64,000 nt of DNA from the NCBI RefSeq assembly GCF_000621445.1, contig NZ_KK211277.1, forward strand, positions 186,001 to 250,000, given 5' to 3'. The notes below the pieces were generated by a model. It was not told where the DNA came from. It saw only the letters and a list, made by a program, of their open reading frames with translations, and did not search any database. Source of the stretch: Alkalihalobacillus bogoriensis ATCC BAA-922. GTDB lineage: Bacteria > Bacillota > Bacilli > Bacillales > Bacillaceae_F. Made by a program: the position numbers and the translations under genes. Of the stretch, positions 17,926-26,830 are shown piece by piece. How positions within the stretch are numbered: the first letter of the stretch is position 1; each line of letters starts with the position of its first letter.

Positions 17926-18334
17926 CGTCGTTCCTTCCTTCTCGAATTTCATGTATAATTCCATCTTTTATAATAATTTCTGATTGGGTTAATATATTGT
18001 CCCACACATCACCAATTTTTACTTCACATAAGGATTGAATTGTCCCATCTTTTAGTTCTGATCCTAATTGTAGTTTATGTAGTTGATGACGTTTAAATTG
18101 TACCGAACGAATTTTTTCTTCACGTTGGCGAATTTCTTCTTTGTAGCTTTGTCTTACTTTCCTTGATCGTTCTTGATTTCCTTGAAGTGTTTTTTGATTT
18201 TTATGTAATTGAAACGTTAATTGTTCCAGTTCTTTTTCATACTGAGCTTCTTCTTCTTCAAGCTTTTGCAATAAATGTTCTTTTCGTTTCTCGGTTAAGA
18301 TTTGCTTTACAACAACAGTTCTTATTAATTTCAT
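17909..18334 (-). CDS. ylqD: YlqD family protein
   Basis: YlqD has no established function. The 141-residue product begins MKLIRTVVVKQILTEKRKE, matching the family N-terminus, then has a highly charged, Gln/Glu/Lys-rich predicted coiled coil (about 20-85), and a C-terminal beta-rich part with LGSELKDGTIQSLCEVKIGD and EIIIKDGIIHEIREG. There is no signal peptide. AGGTGG precedes the ATG. Its position between khpA and rimM is conserved in Bacillus and suggests a connection with ribosome or RNA metabolism, which is only an inference. It probably starts the ylqD-rimM-trmD transcript, since a terminator and a promoter lie before it. Confidence 0.9.
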   Translation of the reverse strand: MKLIRTVVVKQILTEKRKEHLLQKLEEEEAQYEKELEQLTFQLHKNQKTLQGNQERSRKVRQSYKEEIRQREEKIRSVQFKRHQLHKLQLGSELKDGTIQSLCEVKIGDVWDNILTQSEIIIKDGIIHEIREGRNDDDKLV

Positions 18335-18367
18335 CGTCCACCTCGATTAGATTTGGGCTTTCCTTAT

Positions 18368-18396
18368 ATTTTATATAAGGTTTATAAAAGCAACAA
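18368..18396 (-). promoter_or_regulatory. Promoter of ylqD-rimM-trmD overlapped by a dyad
   Basis: TTGTTG (18391-18396) and TAAAAT (18368-18373) on the minus strand are 17 bases apart. The -10 lies inside a perfect 8-bp dyad, CCTTATAT-TTT-ATATAAGG (18362-18380). The dyad might be an operator or a 5' hairpin; neither is established. Confidence 0.45.
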
Positions 18397-18431
18397 GGGG
18401 TAGTCCATAGTCTTTTTGATAGAATAGATAG

Positions 18432-18458
18432 AAAAAAGAGAAGGTTTCCCTTCCCTTT
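18432..18458 (-). terminator. Terminator after khpA
   Basis: On the minus strand AAAGGGAAGG (18449-18458) pairs with CCTTCTCTTT (18435-18444, one G-U) across a GAAA tetraloop and ends in a T run. It begins directly after the khpA stop and separates rpsP-khpA from ylqD-rimM-trmD. Confidence 0.8.
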
Positions 18459-18689
18459 CTACTCTACGATATCCAAACGGACTCGTTTGTTTTCTTTTAA
18501 CGCTGCTGCGTGTAGAACAGACCGTATTGCTTTAGCAACACGCCCTTGCTTTCCTATCACTTTGCCCATATCATCGGCATGGACAGATAGCTGAACAATC
18601 ATGCCTTGCTCATCTTCAATCTCTTTTACGAAAACTTCTTGGGGGTGGTCAACGAGAGCTCTAGCTATATGTTCGATTAACTCTTTCAT
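18459..18689 (-). CDS. khpA: KH-domain RNA-binding protein KhpA (YlqC)
   Basis: KhpA is a small KH-domain RNA-binding protein that in other Firmicutes partners KhpB and affects cell division or RNA turnover. The 76-residue product is essentially one KH fold, with the signature GKVIGKQGRVAKAIRSVL (about 42-59) containing the GxxG RNA-binding loop (GKQG), preceded by VQLSVHADDM. The ATG follows a GGGTAGGGA stretch. It lies 32 bases after rpsP, the standard arrangement (ylqC in B. subtilis), and is followed directly by a terminator. Confidence 0.95.
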   Translation of the reverse strand: MKELIEHIARALVDHPQEVFVKEIEDEQGMIVQLSVHADDMGKVIGKQGRVAKAIRSVLHAAALKENKRVRLDIVE

Positions 18690-18721
18690 TGCATTCCCTA
18701 CCCTTTATTCATTTTCATGAA

Positions 18722-18994
18722 TTACTTTTCGTTTTTTGCGTTGTGATGCTTCTCCATTAACCCTTCTTTAGAGAAAAGGTTGCGAACTGTATCAGATGGT
18801 TTTGCACCTTTTTGTAACCACTCAAGCGCACGGTCTTCTTTAATTTCAACTTTTGCAGGTTGTGTGATTGGATTATATGTTCCAATTTCCTCAATAAATC
18901 GACCATCACGCGGTGCGCGAGAATCTGCTACTACTACACGATAAAATGGGGCTTTTTTAGAACCCATACGTTTCAAACGAATTTTAACTGCCAT
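18722..18994 (-). CDS. rpsP: 30S ribosomal protein S16
   Basis: S16 is a small-subunit protein needed early in 30S assembly. The 90-residue sequence shows [19 protein letters not shown] at its start, then [18 protein letters not shown] and a C-terminal [20 protein letters not shown], all diagnostic. GGAGGTG precedes the ATG. It follows ffh after 84 bases, consistent with the ylxM-ffh-rpsP order of Bacillus. No convincing promoter was resolved in that gap, so it may be read through from ffh. Confidence 0.98.
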   Translation of the reverse strand: MAVKIRLKRMGSKKAPFYRVVVADSRAPRDGRFIEEIGTYNPITQPAKVEIKEDRALEWLQKGAKPSDTVRNLFSKEGLMEKHHNAKNEK

Positions 18995-19078
18995 TCGTTA
19001 AACACCTCCGAATATTTATAAAAATTTATATATTTATCATTTTCTCTAGCATCTAACTAGGAAAAAATCATAACCAAT

Positions 19079-20434
19079 TTACATGAAAGGAAATGGCATT
19101 TTTCCTTTCCCTTTACCTTTTTTCTTGCCTTTTGTCATCCCTGTCATCTGCTTCATCATTTTTTTCATGTCTTCAAATTGTTTAAGTAAGCGATTGACGT
19201 CTTGAATCGTCGTTCCGCTCCCTTTTGCAATTCTTCGTCTTCTACTTGCATTGATGAGGCTAGGGTCTTGCTTTTCAGCTTTTGTCATCGACCTTACGAT
19301 CGCTTCAACTCGATTAATTTGTTTATCATCAACTTGAAGGTTTTTCATGTTTTTCATTTTATTCATACCAGGCATCATACCTAATATTTCATCTAATGGA
19401 CCCATGCTTCTTACTTGTGCTAGTTGGTCAAGAAAGTCATCAAACGTTAAATCCATCGTTCGCATTTTCTTTTCAAGTTCTCGCGCTTTTTCTTCATCAA
19501 CATTCGCTTGAGCTTTTTCGATAAGCGTTAGAACATCACCCATCCCTAAAATTCGAGATGCCATTCTTTCTGGATGAAATGGTTCAAGTTGGTCGACTTT
19601 TTCGCCCATACCTGCAAATTTAATCGGTGTGTTCGTCACTGCCTTAACTGAAAGTGCAGCTCCACCACGTGTGTCGCCATCTAACTTTGTTAACACTACT
19701 CCGGTAATATCAAGCTGTTCATTAAAGCTTTCCGCTACATTAACCGCATCTTGCCCTGTCATAGCATCAACAACAAGCAAAATTTCATCTGGTTTAGCAA
19801 GTTGCTTAACTTGTTGAAGCTCATCCATTAACTCCTCGTCAATATGGAGTCGACCTGCTGTATCGATAATAACATAATCGTGATGGTCGTCTTTTGCTTT
19901 TTTTATCGCTTCTTCGGCAATTTTTACAGGGCTTTCTTTGTCACCTAATGAAAACACCGGCATATTTAATTGCTTTCCAAGCGTTTCAAGCTGTTTAATG
20001 GCAGCTGGGCGATAAATATCTGCCGCAACTAACATCGGGTTTCGATTGTGCTTCTTACGTAAGTGATTGGCAAGCTTAGCCGTTGTCGTCGTTTTACCAG
20101 CACCTTGGAGACCCACCATCATAATAATGGTTGGTGCTTTTTGCGCAACCGCAATTTTGCTTTGTTCGCCTCCCATTAAGGCCGTTAATTCTTCATTTAC
20201 AACTTTGATAACTTGTTGGCCAGGTGTTAAACTTTTTAATACTTCTTGTCCAATGGCCCGCTCTTTCACTTTCGCAATAAATTCTTTTACCACTTTAAAG
20301 TTAACGTCTGCTTCAAGTAGTGCAAGACGGACTTCACGCATCATTTCTTTTACATCCGCTTCAGAGACTTTCCCTTTGCCGCGAATTTTTTGCATCGTAT
20401 TTTGTAGTCGTTCAGCTAATCCTTCAAATGCCAA
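19079..20434 (-). CDS. ffh: Signal recognition particle GTPase Ffh
   Basis: Ffh binds signal sequences of nascent membrane and secreted proteins together with the 4.5S/6S RNA and docks with FtsY. The 451-residue protein has the N domain (1-90), G domain with G1 GLQGAGKTTTTAKLA, VAADIYRPAA, DTAGRLHIDEEL, TKLDGDTRGGAALS, and the Met-rich M domain (about 300-440, many Met residues such as MMPGMNKMKNMKN) ending in a Lys/Gly-rich tail. The start codon is TTG at 20432-20434, eight bases after AGGAGG; the N-terminus MAFEGLAERL fits the family. It follows ylxM by 12 bases. Confidence 0.98.
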   Translation of the reverse strand: MAFEGLAERLQNTMQKIRGKGKVSEADVKEMMREVRLALLEADVNFKVVKEFIAKVKERAIGQEVLKSLTPGQQVIKVVNEELTALMGGEQSKIAVAQKAPTIIMMVGLQGAGKTTTTAKLANHLRKKHNRNPMLVAADIYRPAAIKQLETLGKQLNMPVFSLGDKESPVKIAEEAIKKAKDDHHDYVIIDTAGRLHIDEELMDELQQVKQLAKPDEILLVVDAMTGQDAVNVAESFNEQLDITGVVLTKLDGDTRGGAALSVKAVTNTPIKFAGMGEKVDQLEPFHPERMASRILGMGDVLTLIEKAQANVDEEKARELEKKMRTMDLTFDDFLDQLAQVRSMGPLDEILGMMPGMNKMKNMKNLQVDDKQINRVEAIVRSMTKAEKQDPSLINASRRRRIAKGSGTTIQDVNRLLKQFEDMKKMMKQMTGMTKGKKKGKGKGKMPFPFM

Positions 20435-20446
20435 TCCGTTCGCCTC

Positions 20447-20776
20447 CTATTCCAGTTTTTCAAGAGACTCAACTAACCGCATCATCTCTTCAGGAGCCGC
20501 TTCATGTAAGATCGCTGCTTTTAAAAGTGAAAGTAACTGTGCCCGTTCTTCAAACTTTTTAAGAAGTGCCAGTTTCTCTTCATACTCTTCAAGCATTGCT
20601 TCAGTCCGCTTGATATTGTCATAAACGGCTTGCCGACTAACTTCAAATTCTTCAGCAATTTCACCTAACGAATAATCGTCCAAATAATATAAAGACATAT
20701 ACTGACGTTGCTTCGATGTTAGAAGAGCTTGATAAAAATCGAACAAATAGTTCATCCTCAACGTTTTATCTAACAT
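20447..20776 (-). CDS. ylxM: YlxM, SRP-associated helix-turn-helix protein
   Basis: YlxM is a small DNA-binding-like protein found next to ffh; in streptococci it binds SRP components. The 109-residue product has a sigma-factor-region-4-like HTH around residues 20-60 ([19 protein letters not shown], then [20 protein letters not shown]) and a charged C-terminal helix. It starts with an ATG after AAGGGG. A sigma-A promoter lies upstream, between it and ftsY, so ylxM-ffh form a transcript separate from smc-ftsY. Function as a regulator is not proved. Confidence 0.94.
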   Translation of the reverse strand: MLDKTLRMNYLFDFYQALLTSKQRQYMSLYYLDDYSLGEIAEEFEVSRQAVYDNIKRTEAMLEEYEEKLALLKKFEERAQLLSLLKAAILHEAAPEEMMRLVESLEKLE

Positions 20777-20817
20777 AGAAACACCCCTTGTTAAGTGAAT
20801 TCCCTTTACAAATAAAT

Positions 20818-20846
20818 ATCTTACATGAAACGAAATTTAGTGTCAA
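20818..20846 (-). promoter_or_regulatory. Sigma-A promoter of ylxM-ffh
   Basis: TTGACA (20841-20846), 17 bases, TAAGAT (20818-20823) on the minus strand, between the ftsY stop and ylxM. The -35 is a perfect consensus match. Confidence 0.8.
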
Positions 20847-20866
20847 GTTTTTTTCTTGATATTCTG

Positions 20867-21868
20867 TTATTCTGCCCTTTCTTCGTCGACCTCAGCTTCA
20901 AGTACATCTTTAAATAAACCATAAACAAACTGTTCTGCGTCAAACTTTTGCAAGTCATCCATTTGTTCACCAAGGCCTACAAATTTCACTGGGATGTTAA
21001 GTTCATGGCGGATCGCAAGGACAATTCCTCCTTTGGCGGTTCCGTCTAATTTTGTTAAGACAATACCAGAAACATCTGTAGCTTCACCAAATGTTTTTGC
21101 CTGCGTCATTGCATTTTGACCTGTCGTTGCATCTAACACTAACAAAACTTCATGTGGAGCACCAGGCACTTCTCGTTCAATTACTCGTTTCACTTTCTCA
21201 AGCTCTTTCATCAAGTTCACCTTATTTTGCAGGCGTCCTGCTGTATCACAAAGCAATACATCTACATTTCTAGACTTTGCGGCTTGCACAGCATCAAACA
21301 TCACAGCAGCTGGGTCACTTCCCTCTTGCTGTTTAATCACATCAACGCCGACACGTTCTCCCCATACTTCAAGTTGTTCAATTGCTCCTGCTCTGAACGT
21401 ATCTCCAGCAGCTAAAAGCACAGATTTTCCTTCTTCTTTAAACATGTGAGCCAGCTTTCCAATCGATGTCGTTTTCCCTACTCCATTTACTCCAACTACA
21501 AGAATGACTGTCATCCCTTCTACTGCTTCCCGTATAGAAATATCATCTTCATCTTTTTCTAATAATGCGGCTAGCTTCTCTGAAATGACCGGCTGTATCT
21601 CTTTTGTATCTTTTATATTTCGTAATTTCACTTCTTCCTTTAATTCATCAATTAATTCCATAACCGTTGAAACACCAACGTCAGAACTAATAAGCAATTC
21701 TTCTAGCTCTTCAAAGAAGTCTTCATCAACACTTCGATATCTAGCGACCAGTTCATTCATTTTTCCTAAAAACGAATCTCTTGTTTTTTCTAGACCAGTT
21801 TTAAATTTATCGGTTACTGTATCGGTTTGCAAACTAATCTTTTCTTTTAATTTTTTAAAAAAGCTCAT
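20867..21868 (-). CDS. ftsY: SRP receptor FtsY
   Basis: FtsY is the membrane-associated receptor GTPase that receives ribosome-SRP complexes and hands them to SecYEG. The 333-residue protein has the N-terminal amphipathic helix (FFKKLKEKISLQT) used for membrane association, the N domain, and the G domain with VVGVNGVGKTTSIGKLAH, LLAAGDTFRAGAIEQL, CDTAGRLQNKVNLM and TKLDGTAKGG. The later ATG at 21866-21868 is chosen because it lies eight bases from AGGAGG, whereas the ATG two codons upstream is only two bases away. It follows smc after 18 bases. The acidic A region seen in E. coli is lacking, as is usual in Bacillus. Confidence 0.97.
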   Translation of the reverse strand: MSFFKKLKEKISLQTDTVTDKFKTGLEKTRDSFLGKMNELVARYRSVDEDFFEELEELLISSDVGVSTVMELIDELKEEVKLRNIKDTKEIQPVISEKLAALLEKDEDDISIREAVEGMTVILVVGVNGVGKTTSIGKLAHMFKEEGKSVLLAAGDTFRAGAIEQLEVWGERVGVDVIKQQEGSDPAAVMFDAVQAAKSRNVDVLLCDTAGRLQNKVNLMKELEKVKRVIEREVPGAPHEVLLVLDATTGQNAMTQAKTFGEATDVSGIVLTKLDGTAKGGIVLAIRHELNIPVKFVGLGEQMDDLQKFDAEQFVYGLFKDVLEAEVDEERAE

Positions 21869-21886
21869 GTTCATTCCCTCCTAAAA

Positions 21887-24800
21887 TTAACTTTCCACTA
21901 ATTCTTTCGTGTCCTCAAGACGAACCGATACTAATCTTGAAACCCCTGATTCTTGCATTGTTACGCCATATAGAACATCCGCTTCTTCCATTGTTCCTTT
22001 GCGGTGTGTGATAACGATAAACTGTGTATCACCACTAAACACTTTTAGATAACGGGCAAATCGACTAACATTGGCTTCATCAAGTGCTGCCTCTACTTCA
22101 TCTAACACACAAAATGGAACAGGTCGTACTTTTAAAATGGCAAAAAGTAAGGCAATGGCAGTAAGTGCTCGTTCTCCCCCTGAAAGCAAAGCAAGATGCT
22201 GAAGTTTTTTCCCTGGTGGTCTTGCAACGATATCAACTCCCGTTAACAATAGATTGTCTGGGTCCGTTAAAATCAAGTCTGCTCCTCCACCTCCAAATAA
22301 TTCTTGAAAGACCACTTGAAAATGCGAACGAATTTGGGTAAATGATTCGCTAAATCGCTTTGTCATTTCCTCATCCATTTCTCTAATGACATTGTATAAC
22401 GTTTCTTTTGCTTCAACCAAATCTTGTTGCTGTTCTTGTAAAAACTGATAGCGTTCATTTACTCGTTCAAATTCTTCAATGGCCCCAATATTGACCGTCC
22501 CTAATTCTTCAATCGCCAACTTAATTAACTTTACTTTCGTTCTTGCATCTTCAACATCGATCATGAGTGGATAATGTTCTTTCGCATAATCATAACTCAT
22601 TTCATATTCTTCACGAAGCATTGTCAGGCGATTGTCCAGCTCGACATCAAGTCGATTCACTCGCACTTCTTTACGATGTAAATCATCAACGAGGAGCTTT
22701 AAACGATTTTTATCTTGTTTTCCTGCTTTCTCTAATGTTGTAATGTTGGCTTCTAGCTTTGTTCTTGCCTCTTTACTTTCTCTTATTTTAACAATCATTT
22801 CTTCTTTTTGTTGACGATTTCTCTCGATTTTCTCATCTATCGTTTCTTCGCCACTCGTATTTTTAGAAAACTCATTTTCCAACAGCCAATACTGTTCTTC
22901 AATTTCACTAGCCTGCTGAGCAATTTGGCTATATTCTTCTTGAAGTCTTGCAACCGTTTCTTTTTGGTTCACAAACCTCTCTTCTTCTTTGGCAAGTTGG
23001 ATTTTCAAATCCGTTATTTCGGTTTGTAATGTTTCTTTCGACGATTGCTGTTGTTTTTTCTTTTGTTCGATTTCAGCCACTTCTTGTTCTAACACTTTCG
23101 CAGAAGTCGATAAGCTTGAAAGCTCTCGTCGTAATCCTTCCATTTTTGATTGCATTTGCTTTTTTTCATTCTCATAATTATGTTGTTCACGGTCAAAGAG
23201 CGTTAGACGTTCATTAACACTTTTTTCTTCTAATTCAATTTCACGCAGTTCAGCTTTTACAACTTGCTCTACTTCACGCGCTTGCTCTCCTTGCTCTCTA
23301 AGCTGCTCTAATTGCCGCTCATTGTTCGATACCATGTCTTTTATTTTTTTGACATTCGCTTCAGCTTGAGCTGTTTTCTCTTCCATCATCACTAGTTTTT
23401 CTTGTAGTCCTTCAAGTTCACGCTGTCTCCCTAGCAATGGCGTCGTATTTTTTTTCACAGACCCTCCTGTCATTGAACCGCCTGGGTTAATGACATCACC
23501 ATCAAGTGTCACAATACGCATTTTATACCCTGTAATGTTGGCAATTTCATTCGCCCCTTGAAGGTCTTTTGCTACAAGGACATGTCCAAGTAAATTCGAG
23601 AGAACTTGTTCATATCGTTGCTCAAATTGAACTAAATCTGAAGCAATCCCTACAAAGGAAGAATGCCCTTTTATACTTGATAGTTGCTGACTAGGCACAA
23701 ACCTTGCTTTAATGACTGGCAATGGTAAAAAAGTCGAACGTCCGAGACGGTTTTTCTTTAAAAACCCAATTGCTTGTCTTGCAGCCGCTTCAGATTCTAC
23801 GACAATATGTTGGGTTGCTCCTCCAAGTGCAATTTCAATTGCTGTTTCATATTCTTTCGGTACTGTAACAAGCTCTGCTACAGCTCCAACAATACCTTGA
23901 AGTTGATTTCCCCTCGCCTTAAGTACTTCTTTTACACCTTGGAAAAATCCAGAAAAATCCGATTGCATTTCTTCTAGTACTTCTTTTCGTGACCGAACTT
24001 GTTGAATATGTTGGTACGCTTCAAACAATTGCGTTTGTTTTTTTTGATAATCATTTTTTTGTTGTTCTAGTTTCACTTGTAGAGCTCGAAACTGGGATAC
24101 TTTTTCGTTTAAGGACTGCTGTTTTTCTTCTAATTGTTTTGCTAATTCTTGTTTTTTTAGAACAATGGATTCCCTAGTTTGGATAAGGTGTTCATTGCTT
24201 TCAACTAAACGAGTACTTTTTCCATCTGTTTGTTTCAGTTGTTCTTCTATATAACGGATTTCATTTCGTAATGAAGCTTGTTCATTTAGCACTTCTATGT
24301 AATCCGATTTTAACTGTTCTAGTTTTTGTTCGAGGTCTTCTGCCGCTAACAACATCGCGTCCTGTTTTCCGTTAACGGTACCCTGAAGTTCGTGAACCGC
24401 TTCTTTTACCTGTTGTAATTTTTCTTGCTCTACTGATAGAAGTTGCTCATATTTATCACGTTTTGATTTTGCTTCTTCTAATTGTTTAAGGAGCTGTTCT
24501 TTATTTAATGAAAAATTCTTTTTACGCTCTTTTAATACTTCTTTTTGACCTTCACTTTTTTCTAGCTCTTCACTTGTTGTTAATAACAGCTCTTGCCAGT
24601 AACTCATCGCATCATCTAATTGCTTCATTTCAGCTCGTAATGATTCAACGGTTTCTTCAGATTCCGTCACCTTTGCTGACATTTGTTTATGTTGTTCTTC
24701 CAATTGTTCGATCGCTAAATTAGCTTCTGTCCATTCTTGATGAAGTTCTGTAATTTCATGGACAATTAAAGCGACATCGACCGTTTGTAATTCTTCTTTT

Positions 24801-25453
24801 TTAGCTAAATAATCTTTTGCAATTGACGCTTGTATTTGCAAAGGCTCAATTTGGCCTTCTAACTCGTGAATAATGTCTTCCACACGATATAAATTCTCTT
24901 GTGTTTCTGCGAGCTTGCGTTCCGCTTTTACTTTTCTAGTCTTATATTTAAGAACACCGGCTGCTTCTTCAAAAATGACACGACGGTCTTCTCCTTTACT
25001 GCTCAATATTTCTTCTACTTTTCCTTGCCCAATAATCGAATACGCCTCTTTTCCTAATCCAGAATCTAGAAAAAGGTCAACAATATCTTTTAAACGACAA
25101 GATTGCTTATTAATAAAATATTCACTATCACCAGAACGGTATACTCTCCTTGTTACACTCACTTCCGTGTAATCAATCGGAATGTATTGATCTTCATTAT
25201 CTAAGACAAGTGAGATTTCCGCAAAGTTTAATGGTTTTCTCGTGTCACTTCCTGCAAAAATGATATCTTCCATTTTTGAACCACGTAAAGATTTTGCTGA
25301 TTGTTCTCCGAGAACCCATCTTACTCCATCAGATATATTACTTTTTCCACTTCCATTTGGTCCTACAACCGCTGTAACTCCTTTATCAAACTCGATCGAC
25401 ATTTTGTCTGCGAACGATTTAAATCCCATGACCTCTAATCTTTTGAGGAACAT
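21887..25453 (-). CDS. smc: Chromosome partition ATPase SMC
   Basis: SMC with ScpA and ScpB forms the bacterial condensin that organises newly replicated chromosomes. The 1188-residue protein has the N-terminal Walker A VVGPNGSGKSNISD (about 31-44), Q-loop region, long coiled coil arms (about 170-500 and 680-1010), a hinge near 500-680 containing QGIVGAVAELVTVP and GGSMTGGSVKKN, and the C-terminal head with the ABC signature LALLSGGERALTAIALL and Walker B CVLDEVEAALDEANV. It is full-length for the family and unbroken. The upstream gap holds the divergent start of the yfkK-type gene. It starts the smc-ftsY transcript. Confidence 0.98.
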   Translation of the reverse strand: MFLKRLEVMGFKSFADKMSIEFDKGVTAVVGPNGSGKSNISDGVRWVLGEQSAKSLRGSKMEDIIFAGSDTRKPLNFAEISLVLDNEDQYIPIDYTEVSVTRRVYRSGDSEYFINKQSCRLKDIVDLFLDSGLGKEAYSIIGQGKVEEILSSKGEDRRVIFEEAAGVLKYKTRKVKAERKLAETQENLYRVEDIIHELEGQIEPLQIQASIAKDYLAKKEELQTVDVALIVHEITELHQEWTEANLAIEQLEEQHKQMSAKVTESEETVESLRAEMKQLDDAMSYWQELLLTTSEELEKSEGQKEVLKERKKNFSLNKEQLLKQLEEAKSKRDKYEQLLSVEQEKLQQVKEAVHELQGTVNGKQDAMLLAAEDLEQKLEQLKSDYIEVLNEQASLRNEIRYIEEQLKQTDGKSTRLVESNEHLIQTRESIVLKKQELAKQLEEKQQSLNEKVSQFRALQVKLEQQKNDYQKKQTQLFEAYQHIQQVRSRKEVLEEMQSDFSGFFQGVKEVLKARGNQLQGIVGAVAELVTVPKEYETAIEIALGGATQHIVVESEAAARQAIGFLKKNRLGRSTFLPLPVIKARFVPSQQLSSIKGHSSFVGIASDLVQFEQRYEQVLSNLLGHVLVAKDLQGANEIANITGYKMRIVTLDGDVINPGGSMTGGSVKKNTTPLLGRQRELEGLQEKLVMMEEKTAQAEANVKKIKDMVSNNERQLEQLREQGEQAREVEQVVKAELREIELEEKSVNERLTLFDREQHNYENEKKQMQSKMEGLRRELSSLSTSAKVLEQEVAEIEQKKKQQQSSKETLQTEITDLKIQLAKEEERFVNQKETVARLQEEYSQIAQQASEIEEQYWLLENEFSKNTSGEETIDEKIERNRQQKEEMIVKIRESKEARTKLEANITTLEKAGKQDKNRLKLLVDDLHRKEVRVNRLDVELDNRLTMLREEYEMSYDYAKEHYPLMIDVEDARTKVKLIKLAIEELGTVNIGAIEEFERVNERYQFLQEQQQDLVEAKETLYNVIREMDEEMTKRFSESFTQIRSHFQVVFQELFGGGGADLILTDPDNLLLTGVDIVARPPGKKLQHLALLSGGERALTAIALLFAILKVRPVPFCVLDEVEAALDEANVSRFARYLKVFSGDTQFIVITHRKGTMEEADVLYGVTMQESGVSRLVSVRLEDTKELVES

Positions 25454-25576
25454 TGTTTTTCCTCCCCATCTTGTAATCCTAACTAACCTATTTTATCATA
25501 GATACTAGTAAAGAAAAACGTGTGTTCACGCATGTTGAATAATTTTTACATAACGAGTAGAAAGGATGTGTCATCG

Positions 25577-25807
25577 ATGGATTTAACGGTACAAAGCGAA
25601 GAAAATTTGCATTATATGATTGAAGAAATAAAACGTAAGCTTCAAGTTGTTAACGTTGGTGCGATTCGCGCTGAAGGATTTGACTTACAACATTATGAGG
25701 ATATTTTTGATATTTACGAAATGTTAAATCGCCAAAGTCGAGTCAGTGTTCGAGAAATTGAAGCGATTATTGCGGAGTTAAGTAAGTTTCGAAAAGAGGA
25801 AAACTAA
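25577..25807 (+). CDS. YfkK/DUF1128 family small protein
   Basis: The 76-residue product belongs to the UPF0435/DUF1128 family (YfkK of B. subtilis), of unknown function. It begins MDLTVQSEENLHYMIEEIK and continues with QVVNVGAIRAEGF, LQHYEDIFDIYEML, REIEAIIAEL, matching my recollection of YfkK along its whole length. It is soluble, acidic and helical, with no signal peptide. The ATG at 25577 follows AAAGGATG; a longer frame from 25520 adds 19 residues with no binding site. It is the only plus-strand gene between smc and rnc. In B. subtilis the homologue lies elsewhere on the chromosome, so the location here is different. It shares a bidirectional terminator with rnc. Confidence 0.85.
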   Translation: MDLTVQSEENLHYMIEEIKRKLQVVNVGAIRAEGFDLQHYEDIFDIYEMLNRQSRVSVREIEAIIAELSKFRKEEN

Positions 25808-25857
25808 GCAGTAGCCAATCTTCATTTGGACAAACCAAGTCCCACGGTAGAAAAGGT

Positions 25858-25916
25858 TTTCTAGAATAAGCTTTCAAAGCTTCACTTCTACACTAAAACT
25901 TTTTATGCTTTCTTAT
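25858..25916. repeat. Intergenic palindromic repeat, copy 2
   Basis: A 59-base segment, TTCTAGAATAAGCTTTCA to CTTTCTTATC, about 80% identical to copy 1 at 16138-16195. This copy has a clean palindrome, AAGCTTTCAAAGCTT, within TAGAAT...TTCTA flanks. It lies next to the rnc/yfkK terminator with no gene across it. Confidence 0.7.
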
Positions 25917-25923
25917 CTTTTGA

Positions 25924-25954
25924 AAAAAACGCCCACTTTAACAGCGGGCGTTTT
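25924..25954. terminator. Bidirectional terminator between yfkK-type gene and rnc
   Basis: AAAAACGCCC (25924-25933) pairs with GGGCGTTTTT (25945-25954), with U runs on both sides. It serves the convergent ends of the plus-strand small gene and minus-strand rnc. Confidence 0.9.
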
Positions 25955-25999
25955 TCCATGGATTAAACATAACAATCATTATGTTTCACCCTGTTCAAT

Positions 26000-26791
26000 C
26001 TATTCCAATTCTTTACTGAGCTTAACTAAAGCTTGTTGTGCTGCATGTTGCTCTGCTTCTTTTTTTGAGCGTCCGACCCCGACACCAAGAACTTGCTCAT
26101 TTAAAACAACTTCTGAAACAAACTCACGGCTATGAGCTGGTCCACGTTCTTGGACAATCTCATAATGAATTTGACCAATGTTATCTCTTTGAACAAATTC
26201 TTGTAGTTGACTTTTGAAATCCATCATATGAGAAAAAGCACCACTATTTATTTTAGGGTAAATCGTTTGGTTTAAAAAACGATAAACCGCGTCCATATCA
26301 TGGTCTAAATATAATGCACCAACAAACGACTCAAATACATCAGCAAGCAAAGCTGGACGTTGTCTTCCACCAGTCATCTCTTCCCCTTTTCCTAGCAAAA
26401 CAAGTTGTCCAAATGCTAGTTCGTTGGCTAAGTTCGCTAGAGACGCTTCACAAACAATCGCTGCTCGTAACTTTGTCATGTCTCCTTCGCTCATCGTATC
26501 AAAATTTTTATATAAATATTGCGATACAGCAAGTTCTAGTACTGCATCCCCTAAAAATTCTAATCTCTCATTGTCCTTGCAAGGATTAATACGATGCTCA
26601 TTCACATAGGATGAATGGGTGAAAGCTTGGATTAACAACTTATTATCGTGAAAAGTTAAACCTAGCAATTGTTCTAATTGCTCAAACTTTTCTTTTTGAC
26701 TAGCTGTTAATGTAACTTTACGGGGTCTTTGCTTTCTATCATATTGACTTGATACATTCCGTTTTCGGTAATTTCTAGAAGAGTGTGGCAT
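26000..26791 (-). CDS. rnc: Ribonuclease III
   Basis: RNase III cuts double-stranded RNA in rRNA precursors, the SRP RNA and toxin transcripts. The 263-residue protein has a basic N-terminal stretch ([11 protein letters not shown]), the catalytic domain with signature [20 protein letters not shown] (residues about 80-100), [16 protein letters not shown] with the metal-binding Glu, and the C-terminal dsRNA-binding domain ([31 protein letters not shown]). The ATG at 26789-26791 is preferred to a GTG six codons earlier that belongs to the GAGGTG ribosome-binding site. It follows acpA, with a hairpin in the gap, as last gene of the fapR lipid operon. Confidence 0.96.
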   Translation of the reverse strand: MPHSSRNYRKRNVSSQYDRKQRPRKVTLTASQKEKFEQLEQLLGLTFHDNKLLIQAFTHSSYVNEHRINPCKDNERLEFLGDAVLELAVSQYLYKNFDTMSEGDMTKLRAAIVCEASLANLANELAFGQLVLLGKGEEMTGGRQRPALLADVFESFVGALYLDHDMDAVYRFLNQTIYPKINSGAFSHMMDFKSQLQEFVQRDNIGQIHYEIVQERGPAHSREFVSEVVLNEQVLGVGVGRSKKEAEQHAAQQALVKLSKELE

Positions 26792-26830
26792 GTGAACCGA
26801 ACCTTTCACCTCATAATTTTAATGTAAAGC

